From positions 310,001-374,000 of the forward strand of contig OAPG01000005.1 of NCBI GenBank assembly GCA_900208305.1: a stretch of 64,000 nucleotides of DNA. The letters are read 5' to 3'. The translations under genes and the position numbers were made by a program. Shown here piece by piece: positions 43,034-52,517 of the stretch. How positions within the stretch are numbered: the first letter of the stretch is position 1; each line of letters starts with the position of its first letter. The stretch is from Melanopsichium pennsylvanicum. Its lineage: Eukaryota > Basidiomycota > Ustilaginomycetes > Ustilaginales. Below the pieces are notes generated by a model. That model had not been told where the DNA came from, ran no database searches, and was given only the letters and a program-made list of their open reading frames with translations.

Positions 43034-43474
43034 TGCTCAGGAATGCTGGGCGGCTTGGTGTAGGAAGGTTAGAGTTTGTGTGAGAGGTATCCACACAATG
43101 AAGGTGATCAGGAACAGTCTACTTGTATTGAGCAGTGCTCCCCTCAGGGTGATACAGCTATATAATGCAATCAACAACCTCCAGGAAGACAGGTGCTGGA
43201 GGTAGGGGGAAGGTAGGGGGCTGCAGCACTGACTGCACAGGTCACATGGGTGCTGCAGGATTCCTGCAGGTTGCGCAGGTAGCGCAGGCAGCATGGGTGG
43301 CATAGGTGGTGCAGGAGATGTGGAGGTGCCAGGTGCAATAATGTTGAGACCACCACAATGGCTCCTCCCTCCATCAAGTGCTCCATGGCAGGGTCCTGAC
43401 ATTACCCTGGGGTGGAGGAAGACTCTGTCCCCAACATCTGGTGAGTGATTGGACATAAGGTTGGGTCAGGAGCA
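43034..43474 (-). mobile_element. Possible GC-rich LTR-like segment
   Basis: A segment bounded by TGCTC (43034) and GAGCA (43474) carries a minus-strand TATATA-like box near 43155-43165 and short GCGCAGG-type repeats near 43270-43300. The word TGGTGGTACAAGACC follows it on the minus strand and could be a primer site. No target duplication is visible, so the call is weak. Confidence 0.3.
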
Positions 43475-44002
43475 TGGCAGTGTGCAAACTTCATTTGGCG
43501 TGCACATGGTGGGAGTTGAGTCTGTGTGTGCATGCAGCAAGGCGTAGATACATAAAAGGGCAGGTCAAGTGGTCAGAGGCAAGTGGTTTCATGGACTGCC
43601 CCTCCCCTTTTTTAGGACATGACCAAGCATCTCATTGGTTGTAACTGACAGGTAGACAATTGCTCTGCCTACAGTCCATTCTTTGTACTTGTGCTTCTCC
43701 TGGTAGCCATGCAGGGCTGTCCAGATAGAAGTTGATCCTTGTACACTTGAATGCCAATACTCTAACAGCAAGCCATCCAATCGATAATGGCTTTTCATGT
43801 GGCTGCTCAAATAGCTTCCTTTTCTTCCTAATGCGATTCAGCAAAATGATTTTGTCGAGGCCCATGAGCCGAATCCGCAATCAGGCTTTGACCATACAAT
43901 TCTACAATTAATGGATCGTTGTTGGAGCTGTGATTATCGCGTTGCGGTGGGAAGGATAGTAAAAAAGTGAAAGTCGTCCAGGTAGTCGACCTCAGAGCCA
44001 GC

Positions 44003-45982
44003 GAGGCAGCCGCCTCCAATGAGGGTGGCTGCTCCCTTCGATTTTGCCTCGCTCTCTCTGGCCCCGTTGACAACATTAAAATTCAGGACAACATAACCGA
44101 AATGTAATGAGTCACACACGTCATCTCGTCGAGACGCACAAGTGCGAAGCATGCTCAATCGCGCCTGCGGCAATCGTTGTCCCCTCAGCGATTCATACGA
44201 TTGAAACCCGGAAAAAACGAAGAGAATACTACTCGTCTCCGTATCACAAAGGACTGTAAGGAGGACAAAAAAGTCCACACGGTGGTAACCCCGTGGGAAG
44301 CTGAATGCTCACCAATCTACTCCCATCTGATTAAATCCATCTAATTATATCGACCCTGAACTTTCAATAGGCTCTGCCCGCGTTATTACATTAAATTCAC
44401 TCGAGTCGTTCTAATTTTACTCGAATCTAGTTACTATACACAATCCCTTTTAGCCACCTAGGCTACTCATTGATAGTTTCCCTGCCAGAATGTCCCAAGC
44501 CACTCTATTCGCCACATGGTGGTGGCTTCTGGGGCAATTTCCAGATTGGCTGTTCAGTCCACATCTTTCCTTTCCAAGATATCAAAGAGCAGGTGAGCAT
44601 CGACTGTATGTAAGTAAGTCTTGGCCGTGACTCTGTTGATTATTCTCGCTGGGTGGCTTCTCGATTTCTCCAGGCCTGCGCGTCAATATCTTCAGTCTTA
44701 TGCCTTCGACGCCCACGATGACGCTTTCACACCTCATGCTTTGCAGGGAGCAAAAGTGTCATGAAATGCTGGTGCAGGGATGGAGGAGGATTCGAGCTTG
44801 TAATCTGAGAGTGTTGACAGGCAGACAGACAGCATAAGCACTCAAGACGGACCGTACTGAAACTCATTTCTCTACTCATTTTGAGGGATGGAAGTTAAAG
44901 CAACGATACATGCTTGGCTTTAAAAAATCGAAGAATAAACAAGGCTGTGCCTCTAAATTCCGCGTCACCAGTTGACGCTAATTCTCTGTCTGGGTCGGGA
45001 TCGAAGTCATTGAACCAGATCAACCACGTAAGTCTGTAGAAAATGCGCCAGCGACGCACAACCGTAACTCGCTCGTGCTCATTGAGAGCGGGACGGAGCC
45101 ACCGGCAAGTAAGGAATTTGACGTAATTGATTTCCAATATCTCTATCCATTTATGCATCGCTCTAGACGGTGAGCAGATAAATTAAAATCATGTTGATTT
45201 AAGTTTTTATTTATTCACGTGGTAAAAAGCCCAAAAGTCGCCGTGGGCGTGTCAACCCTGAGGCCAGCGCGGCAGCCACCTCACGTCATATCCTAGAGAC
45301 AGAGAGCATACTTAAACAGCCACCCGGGCAGACATATCCAATTGGGTGGACCCGCTGCATGTGCCTGGCTCCGCGAATTAGTCTTCTCACTGTACGACCT
45401 CGTTAGAGGGAAATCGTTTTGATGCCCATCCAGCATGGCTCGATTACCCGGACGTCTGTTCCATCATGATCGTGGTAGCTTACTACCCCAACCCAAACAA
45501 ATTCTGTCAAAAGGGATATCTTGTCTCGGAAAGCTACATCCTTACCATATTTTCCTCCATGTCAATGAAAAAAGACAGAAGAACAAAGAGACTGAATTAA
45601 AGAGAGCAATTTGGCAAGAAGGATGGAGGAAGCCAGCCCCAATGAGGTGGCTTAATGCGTCTCTGCGGAGAATCATCTTCTCATAAAGCCACCTGATCGA
45701 GGGTGGCTGCACGAATTTGCTTCTCCCTTTTTTTAAAATATGACTCGAATTCACCGAGCATGCAAGGCGAGAAGGCACAGAGAAATCAAAGTGGAATATT
45801 CAACTAATCTACCGGACGTCAAGAAGGTGATAATAAAGCGTCGAGGCAGCTGGTCCCTGGACCGACTAGTTGTTTCGCCTGGCTTTCCTGTGGCTCCGCG
45901 AGCCACTTTGACTTCGTCTAGGATATCAAAGTTGAGGATGGCGGAATCCGAAAAGGCTCAACTTTATACCAAAAGGGTCACT

Positions 45983-46021
<39 letters not shown>

Positions 46022-46068
46022 GGTGGCAGGTATTAGCCACTCGGGAAGCTTTCTGTTTGTGAGTGGCT
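44003..46068. repeat. Recurrent AGCCAC/GTGGCT hairpins
   Basis: Four short inverted repeats share the same core: GAGGCAGCCGCCTC/GAGGGTGGCTGCTC at 44003-44034, AGCCAC/GTGGCT at 44498-44527, AGCCACC/GGTGGCT at 45687-45708 and AGCCACTC/GAGTGGCT at 46035-46068. Further single copies of the core occur between them (e.g. 44452, 44650, 45254, 45645). Confidence 0.6.
45985..46017. repeat. 33-base T homopolymer
   Basis: Uninterrupted T run, directly followed by GCTGGGTGGC and the last hairpin. On the minus strand it would be a poly(A) tail-like tract. Confidence 0.95.
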
Positions 46069-46411
46069 GACAGGGTGGCAAGTCCAAAACAAGCCACGAA
46101 GACAACCGTTCAGACTGGCTGCCAAGTTCGGTCTGTCAAATTCTGCCAATAAAAGTAATGACACAGACAGGTGCTTAGCTCGATCTGTATTTCTCACACA
46201 ACAGTCAACGCGGAAGGCATGCTACGTGACGAATGAAGACTTGGTATTTTTTTGTTGCAAACCCAGAAGTAATGTTAACAAAGTAAGCTGATAGCCAACT
46301 AGACGGAGCAACACAGGCGAATGTGGAAGCTTGTCTATGGAACCAGTGTATCCGGTGGGACATCCAGAAGAGTAGGAGACGTGCATATGAACGGCGCACA
46401 AACGCGGATTC

Positions 46412-48208
46412 CTAGTTTTTGTCGATGGAACCCTCGGAAGGTCCCCCACTGTCAGCCGACAGACGCCTCATACCAGCAAGCTCATTGCTGACGCAGTTCT
46501 GCTTGTCACCAAGCTTACGATTGCTCATGAAGAGGCCAAGAATGATGGGCGGGACAGAAAGGACAATGGCGACGATGAGCAGGGTGTGAACGTACTCGTT
46601 ATAAGCATTGATGATACCAGTTCGCGCAGCAGATCCGATGGGGTAGGCGGAAACGCCGAAGGGGCTGGCGTAAATGGCCGCTCGCTCCGTGGCATTGAGC
46701 ATTGGAGCATACTTCTCATAGTAGCCTGGGAGGACGTTGGTCTGAACCGCACCGACAACAGCATTGCCACAAGCACCTCCGATCTCAGTGAGGAGCAGGA
46801 AGTAAGCAGTAACGGTGGCAACGTCTTGGTGGCGAACGCTGATTTGGGCAGCGACCTGGAGAGTGATGCCAAGGAAACCGCCGCCCAGACCCTGAAGGAC
46901 CTGGGGCATAACGGCCTGAAAGTTGCTCGAACCAGCCTCGCGGTACTTGATCATGAGACCAATACCGACCATGCGGATGACAGCGCCGGAAACCATGACC
47001 CATTTGTAATTCTTGGTACCAGCGGAAATAAAACCTGCGATGATACCAAAAACAGTCAGAGACAGAGACTGGCAGTTGGAGAAGTAAGTAGCGCCCTGAT
47101 TGTCGTAGTCCATCACGATCAAACTCCAGTAATAGGCAGGTACCCAGGAGGAGTAAAAGCTGAAGAAGTCGAAGAAGCCGATGGCAGTAGCGAAGTGGAC
47201 GTCCCTGTTCAACCTCCATCGCCTATTGAGGATGGGCTTTGGTGCGTACAGTTCCCATACCCAGAAGGCGATGATCATGACGCCGCCGATAACGAGCATA
47301 GCGATGATCCAGCCGGTTGACCAGCCATCAGTCTGCAGCTTGGCAAGGTTGAGGGGCAAGAGGAACATGAGGAATCCAGCGCAGATGAGGAAGAGGCCAA
47401 GTGCGTCTGTGTCAACGAGAAAAGTATGAATGGCTGTCGTCCAAGGCAGCCTCTTGTAAGGATGAACAGGAACCAAGCCCTTAGCCTTGGCCCTCCTCTG
47501 ATTGATGGCGAGAGCCAAAATGATGGAGAAAGCGGCCACAGGTGCACAGATGGCGAAGAAGCCGGGTCCCCATCTCCAGGTGGCGCTTGGCACAGAAGTG
47601 CCAGCGGGGCCTGTCTTGGTTGTGAGCGCTGTAGTGATCTTGGAAGCGACGGCGAAATTGATGACGTAGGGAAGACTGACGAGGCCGATGGAAGCACCAC
47701 GCCACTTGGTAGAGATGTAATCCGCAAGCACGATCTGCTGCATGATTTGAATACCGGTGTTGCCGATTGCATAGAGGACGGTTCCACCAGCAACATCGGC
47801 GGCATCTTGAGAGACGGCGATGATGATGAATCCAAGCACCCAAAAGAAGAGAGAGACACCGTATGCCTGCGCTCGACCGAAGACATCAGCGAGCTTGGCG
47901 ATGGGGAATTTACCAACGGCGATCAGAACGGCCTGAACGACGGTGATGGCGGTGTAGGAGGGATATTGACCGAATTGGGTAGTGGCAGCAGTCTGCCATG
48001 CCCACATGGTATTGTTGTCAAGACCAGCAAGGTAAGCGACAAGAGCGATACCCAGGATGCCGACCCAGAGCGTCCAGTCGGCTACACTGCGACCAGCTTC
48101 GGCCGCAATGACACCAATCTGTTTGTCAGTGTGACCCTCGTCCTTGGCGTGAGCGTCTTGAGAGGCGTCCAAACGCTCAATGTGCTCAACGTCGGAAGGC
48201 TGCGACAT
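46412..48208 (-). CDS. Siderophore-iron type MFS transporter (Sit1/Arn/Mir family)
   Basis: Major facilitator protein of 598 aa, predicted to import ferric siderophores by proton symport at the plasma membrane. The frame is open upstream for 155 codons, but the ATG at 48208 (MSQPSDVEHIERLD) gives the usual hydrophilic N-tail before the first span. The pattern YLAGLDNNTMWAWQTAATTQFG corresponds to the YxxxLxxxT start of this family; GKFPIAKLADVFGRAQAY is the inter-helix signature, and about 14 spans can be counted. The C-terminal region shows GACGNAVVGAVQTNVLP, the large loop NATERAAIYASPFGVSAYPIG and then a last helix. No siderophore synthesis gene is next to it. Substrate is unknown. Possible GATA sites lie upstream. 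Confidence 0.88.
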   Translation of the reverse strand: MSQPSDVEHIERLDASQDAHAKDEGHTDKQIGVIAAEAGRSVADWTLWVGILGIALVAYLAGLDNNTMWAWQTAATTQFGQYPSYTAITVVQAVLIAVGKFPIAKLADVFGRAQAYGVSLFFWVLGFIIIAVSQDAADVAGGTVLYAIGNTGIQIMQQIVLADYISTKWRGASIGLVSLPYVINFAVASKITTALTTKTGPAGTSVPSATWRWGPGFFAICAPVAAFSIILALAINQRRAKAKGLVPVHPYKRLPWTTAIHTFLVDTDALGLFLICAGFLMFLLPLNLAKLQTDGWSTGWIIAMLVIGGVMIIAFWVWELYAPKPILNRRWRLNRDVHFATAIGFFDFFSFYSSWVPAYYWSLIVMDYDNQGATYFSNCQSLSLTVFGIIAGFISAGTKNYKWVMVSGAVIRMVGIGLMIKYREAGSSNFQAVMPQVLQGLGGGFLGITLQVAAQISVRHQDVATVTAYFLLLTEIGGACGNAVVGAVQTNVLPGYYEKYAPMLNATERAAIYASPFGVSAYPIGSAARTGIINAYNEYVHTLLIVAIVLSVPPIILGLFMSNRKLGDKQNCVSNELAGMRRLSADSGGPSEGSIDKN

Positions 48209-48310
48209 GTTTGCGTCGTGTGGTGGGGGGAGGTACTGATGAGACAGTCCAAGATGGAGGGAGAGACGGAATTGATGAGGGAGTGATGTTTTGAGGGGGG
48301 GGGGTTGGAG

Positions 48311-48338
48311 TATCAATGAAGGGAAGATTTTCTTATCA
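48311..48338 (-). promoter_or_regulatory. Candidate GATA-factor sites upstream of the siderophore-type transporter
   Basis: On the minus strand, CTGATAAGA (core TGATAA, 48338-48333) lies about 130 bp before the ATG, with TGATA at 48315-48311. In smuts the GATA repressor Urbs1 controls iron-uptake genes through GATA sites. Such hexamers are common by chance, so this is a hint only. Confidence 0.35.
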
Positions 48339-49338
48339 GATGAAGCGAAATAAATAGTTGTAAGGGCGATTGAAAAAGGCTGCACACGACGGGAGACGAT
48401 CGTGCCAGGTCGACAAGCGAAAATTAGAGTTGACCTCGTGTCGCCTGTAGCCCAAGTAGCCCTGAGTACCTCATAGATTGGAAACTTGCCCCTCTCCCAA
48501 GTCTGGAAGTTGAGAAGCGCAAGCGAATAAGCCTTGGAGAAGGGTATTCTCTGCAATTTTTGATGAGTAGGGCCGGAACAGTGCGGGTGACAAAACTTTC
48601 CCAGGCACCGAGAGGATACAAGCTGCACGAGCAAAAAGGAAGCGAAGAGCAAAGCCCAAGATGTTAAAATCAAACTTTATGCGCTGCGGTCAGGACGAAT
48701 GAGCTTGACCATGAGCAAGAATTTCGCTCAAGAGCAAAAGAGATATCAGATCGAGTCGGAGAGAATCTTGTGCAGATGGCAAATGAGCAACGAAGGCTTG
48801 CAGAAGTTTGATACTTTAATCAGCGAGCTCATGGCGAGTGCTGCCAACTTAGGTGGTCGAAGAATGGAATCATGTAGTTGATCCGCGCAAGCCAATGTTG
48901 AGGCGGGACGAGGCTCGAAGTGGCAACCTGGCGAATGAGAGTGCTACGAGAGCATGAATTGCGGCCTATTGGCTCAGGCGAAGGAGCAAAAATTGTAGCA
49001 TGTGAGAGGAATGGATGGATGTAATCATGTCTCCAACAAGCGAGGTTGGGCCCAAGGCGACCGAACGTCCACGCCGTCATTTCCATCTGATACCGTATTG
49101 GTCGGATCAGATAAAAAGCACATGATTATTCACACTCAGATGCACCGAATTTGCAGCTTCAAATTTTTTCGTATTGGACTACAATTTCTCACTTTGAAAC
49201 AAAACGAATTTAGATACGCAATCAAGCCAGCCGAGGTTGGGTGGGTTTCTCGCTAAGCAAGTGCAGGCCGGTCCAAACGGCGTCTTGGCAACAATTGGCG
49301 AAAATTCAAAATACTGTATAATCCTGCACTCATCCACC

Positions 49339-49366
49339 TTTTTTTTTTTTTTTTTTTTTTTTTTTT
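49339..49366. repeat. 28-base T homopolymer
   Basis: Uninterrupted T run in the transporter upstream region, similar to the run at 45985-46017. Confidence 0.95.
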
Positions 49367-50057
49367 CGCGCTTCCTCGAAAGATCTGATCAGATAAGAGA
49401 CTACAAGTTGCCCATTCTTGACTGCCCAATTCAGTATGATTGCGAAGCTTGTGTGTCATTGCATCCCGTTATTGATCTCATTCCGCACTTCGAAAAGCCG
49501 CTCCTAGCGCCTTCTCTGTCGTCAGGCTTGCTAAACATTCATGCAGCATGCGTGCGTTACCAATTCGGCTTTTCAGTCCGAGTCGCCCCTTCCAGCTCAG
49601 ACTGATCAATCAAATCCAAATGGTCACGAGATGAGACTTCATATCTTCAAATTGTACCTCCTCAAAGGTGCATGGGTGTATCGGAGCGCACACCTACCCA
49701 TTCACCGCTTTGGCTTTCGCAACGTTGTGCCTGCGCTACAATTCCAAAGTAATGAAACATGGCAAGAATCAAGGGTCGAGGTAAAGCGTCCCGGCGAGCG
49801 CAACGGCGTCCGTCCAGATTGGTCGTTTCCAAAGTTGTTGTTTTTTGGTTTTTGGGGGGTTTTCTTTTTTCTCTCTCTTCTTTTTCGTCTTGTTCTTCAA
49901 AGACTGGGCAAACACCCATGAGGTGCATGCAAAGCTGGACAGAGCTGCGACGGACCCAGCTGGATTAAATAGCAAAGACTGAGTAGAGAGAACATGTGAC
50001 TCCTACACACCTAGACTCGATCGTAGTGATACTTTTACCGCCATGACGGGGCTCGAA

Positions 50058-52517
50058 TCATTGCGAAAGTGCTGCCTCGTTGATAGCCTCAGCCTGGCGC
50101 ATGTTAATTTCCATGTCGAGCAGATCGCACGCTTCCTGCAAGGCATCCCTTCCGTCTTTCAACGTCTTGTACGCTGTCTGAGCAAGATCCTCCCGACTCG
50201 CCAAGCGTTCGACCTCCTTCTGTAACGAATCAATTCGATCCATTTTACCTCCCTGCTCTTCTCGCCGCAATCGTTCAAATGTCTCGCGCGAGATGACGGC
50301 TTCTTCCATCGCCGTGAATTGTTCTTTGACCGACGCAGAAAGCGACTCACTTCTTGCCTTGTATCCGCCAAGCAATCTCACTAGTGTCTTTTCGCCCTTG
50401 GACGCTTGCGATGCTAACCCGCCCATCTGCTGCCGCGCCAGATTCAACTCTTGAATCAATTTCGACTTGTTCTTTCGCGAATCCGTCCATCGCTGCTTCA
50501 GCGCAGAATCTAGCTTCAGCAAGGCCTCTTCGTCATCGTCGAGAGATGCTGCCATCAGCCGTCGCAATGCGGTTTCGTTTGCTCCTGGAAATCCAAGCTG
50601 ATCAGCCAGCTCCGCACGTATTGATTCTCTGGCTGCAGAGAGTGACCCGTCCGAAAGCGGATCAAGCTGCACCGACTCGGACTCTGGATGCTTGCCTCCT
50701 GGTAAAGGGTGCATTTGCGCATCATGATGCAGCAGCTTTGCTGTTTCGCTTGCTACAAGCCTTTCCAGACGATCTCGGTAATGGAGCTCGATTTGCTTTG
50801 TTAAGTGCGGCAAGTCGATCTCTGCCGGTCGGGGCAGATTTCGGCGCACTACTTGACTACGCCGTGCCTCTGCTTTTGCCTCTTCCTCCGCTGCTTGACG
50901 AGCAATCTTTGCGTCACGCTCTGCTGCATCCTCTTCTGTGAACGAAGCTTCCTCCTCAATTCGGCTCGGGCTCGCATCGGGTACGGTCTCTTCTTCATCC
51001 ACCACGATGTCGAAATCATTCTTTGGCGCTGGCAAGGATGAGAGGCCCTGTCTCAGCTGTGATTGAGCCAGTTGGCGTGCGCGCTTGAGGTCTCGTGGCG
51101 TCTCATTGCCTGTTTGGTTCCTCTCCTCCAGATTGAGGCCCAGGTTGTCACGTAAGGGAGTCCTCTGTGGCGTACCATCGCCAACCTGGGATCGAGCGTT
51201 GCGCTCCGAGTCTGCACCATGACCGTTTCGGAGGCTCGGTGTCAACAATGGGTTTGGCGTCTGTGGCACAAAGGACCCGGAAGCTCGTTCAACAGACAAA
51301 TCTGTGTCACGCAAATTCACGTTGGCATCGCCGAGCAGAGGCGTTTGCGCGGTCGACATCAGGCGGAGGTTCCTAGCCTCTCTCATAAGTGAGTCTTCGT
51401 GTGCCGCTACCTGCGGTGTTCGGGCCTTTTGTGCGGCGTCGAGAGCAGAGTACTTTTCCAGCAATCCACCCGTTGCATCGCTAGAGCCGTCTTCAACCAA
51501 GAAGCGTGCGCGTTCGCCTGCTTGTCCGATTTTGACGATGGCCTCGAGTTCGTCTTGACCCACCTGAGCCTCAGGAAGGTTGAGCTTGCGTCGCTTTGTA
51601 ATTTGCTCAGCTTCTTTAAGCTTTCGAATTTGATCCTCGTTTCGACCCGCCATCGCCGCTTTTGCTTGCTTATTCTTCTCCTCAGCTTCCCTCTGGCGTT
51701 TGTTCTTGGTGGGATCGTCAGGGCCAGCGCCTTTGCCATCGAGCTCCTGTAGCGTCTTGCCGACAGGTGCCTTGTAGGATTTGGATGCTTCTGCGCTTGT
51801 GTCGTAGAAGCCGGCCACTGGCTTCTTTTCAAATGGAATGTCTGCGTTGTAGTCCATGGCACCCTTCTTCTTCTTTTGTTTCATCGTGATACCAGCTGCT
51901 TTGAGCTCTCTGCGCTTCTGAAGCATGGCGAGACGACGCGCTTCTTCCAGAGCGCGTTCGCGAGCCTTGCGCTTGGCCTTTTTGCCTTGTGTGTTTGCAA
52001 GACGTGCGCGTGCTTCGGAAAGCATCTCCTTTTCGTCTTCGTCCATGTCGATGGGGTCAGGTCTGGCTGGCTTTGTCTCGGGATCGGGATCAATCTCTCC
52101 GGGACGCAGTCGGCGGACTTCGTCGGCGCTAGGAACGGCCTCGCCGGTTCCGGTGAGTCCAAGGGAGCTGCCCCCAGCCTGATTGTCTTGCGCCTCGGCC
52201 TCATCGAGAAGCCTCTGATACCGTTCGAGACATTGGTTGGCGGTTCTGCCGACCAACGGAGCTATGGTACGCCATTGCGTGGGCATGAGCTTGGCGAGAT
52301 GGAGGAGCTTCTCATCCTCCTCTTTGGACCACTCGGTCTTTTTGATGGATGGATCCAACCATTCGTACCATCGTGCTTTGCATTGCTTGGGAGTCTTGCG
52401 CACCAAGAGTGAAGAAATGCGAGCCCATTGATTCTTGCCATATTTGGAAATGGCGGCCTTGAGAATCTCGTCTTCGGTGTTCTTCCACACACCGCCTTTG
52501 ATGATGACGCGAACCAT
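50058..52517 (-). CDS. CEF1: Cdc5/Cef1 Myb-type spliceosome component
   Basis: Core protein of the Prp19 (NineTeen) complex, needed for spliceosome activation. ATG at 52517 gives MVRVIIKGGVWKNTEDEILK, the almost invariant Cdc5 start; four more codons upstream are ignored. Length 819 aa. Two Myb repeats lie at about 7-55 and 58-105 (W-spaced: GVWKNTEDE...QWARISSLL, then TEWSKEEDEKLL...QWRTIAPLV). A basic stretch KGKKAKRKARERALEEARR and the phrase MDYNADIPFEKKPVAGFYDTS are typical. The C-terminal half is rich in charged helices. Start faces the bZIP gene across 2 kb. Intronless. Confidence 0.96.
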   Translation of the reverse strand: MVRVIIKGGVWKNTEDEILKAAISKYGKNQWARISSLLVRKTPKQCKARWYEWLDPSIKKTEWSKEEDEKLLHLAKLMPTQWRTIAPLVGRTANQCLERYQRLLDEAEAQDNQAGGSSLGLTGTGEAVPSADEVRRLRPGEIDPDPETKPARPDPIDMDEDEKEMLSEARARLANTQGKKAKRKARERALEEARRLAMLQKRRELKAAGITMKQKKKKGAMDYNADIPFEKKPVAGFYDTSAEASKSYKAPVGKTLQELDGKGAGPDDPTKNKRQREAEEKNKQAKAAMAGRNEDQIRKLKEAEQITKRRKLNLPEAQVGQDELEAIVKIGQAGERARFLVEDGSSDATGGLLEKYSALDAAQKARTPQVAAHEDSLMREARNLRLMSTAQTPLLGDANVNLRDTDLSVERASGSFVPQTPNPLLTPSLRNGHGADSERNARSQVGDGTPQRTPLRDNLGLNLEERNQTGNETPRDLKRARQLAQSQLRQGLSSLPAPKNDFDIVVDEEETVPDASPSRIEEEASFTEEDAAERDAKIARQAAEEEAKAEARRSQVVRRNLPRPAEIDLPHLTKQIELHYRDRLERLVASETAKLLHHDAQMHPLPGGKHPESESVQLDPLSDGSLSAARESIRAELADQLGFPGANETALRRLMAASLDDDEEALLKLDSALKQRWTDSRKNKSKLIQELNLARQQMGGLASQASKGEKTLVRLLGGYKARSESLSASVKEQFTAMEEAVISRETFERLRREEQGGKMDRIDSLQKEVERLASREDLAQTAYKTLKDGRDALQEACDLLDMEINMRQAEAINEAALSQ

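Larger units (their letters stand above)
39800..46411. other. Repeat island (6.6 kb) without a convincing gene
   Basis: A gene-free block between the SUN protein and the siderophore-type transporter. Composition changes several times: a C-rich segment at 40.3-40.7 kb, an A+T-richer one to 43 kb, and mixed sequence after. It contains a solo LTR, inverted LTR-type remnants, short tandem duplications (41030-41073; 42932-42995), a GC-rich LTR-like segment at about 43.03-43.47 kb, hairpins and a T tract. Short frames inside are shadows or remnants. Confidence 0.75.
48209..50057. other. Transporter promoter region and Cdc5 3' flank
   Basis: About 1.85 kb with no clear gene. It contains candidate GATA sites, a 28-T tract and a T-rich plus-strand stretch at about 49838-49885. 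A frame upstream in phase with the transporter (48673-48211) is judged leader. Confidence 0.6.

Noticed and set aside
41100..43500. CRISPR-like array or functional gene in the repeat island
   Set aside because: Repeats are two inverted arms and LTR pieces, not regularly spaced short direct repeats, and no intact frame is present.
48209..48673. N-terminal extension of the siderophore-type transporter by 155 codons
   Set aside because: The extension is leader-like and lacks family similarity; the ATG at 48208 gives the standard N-tail.
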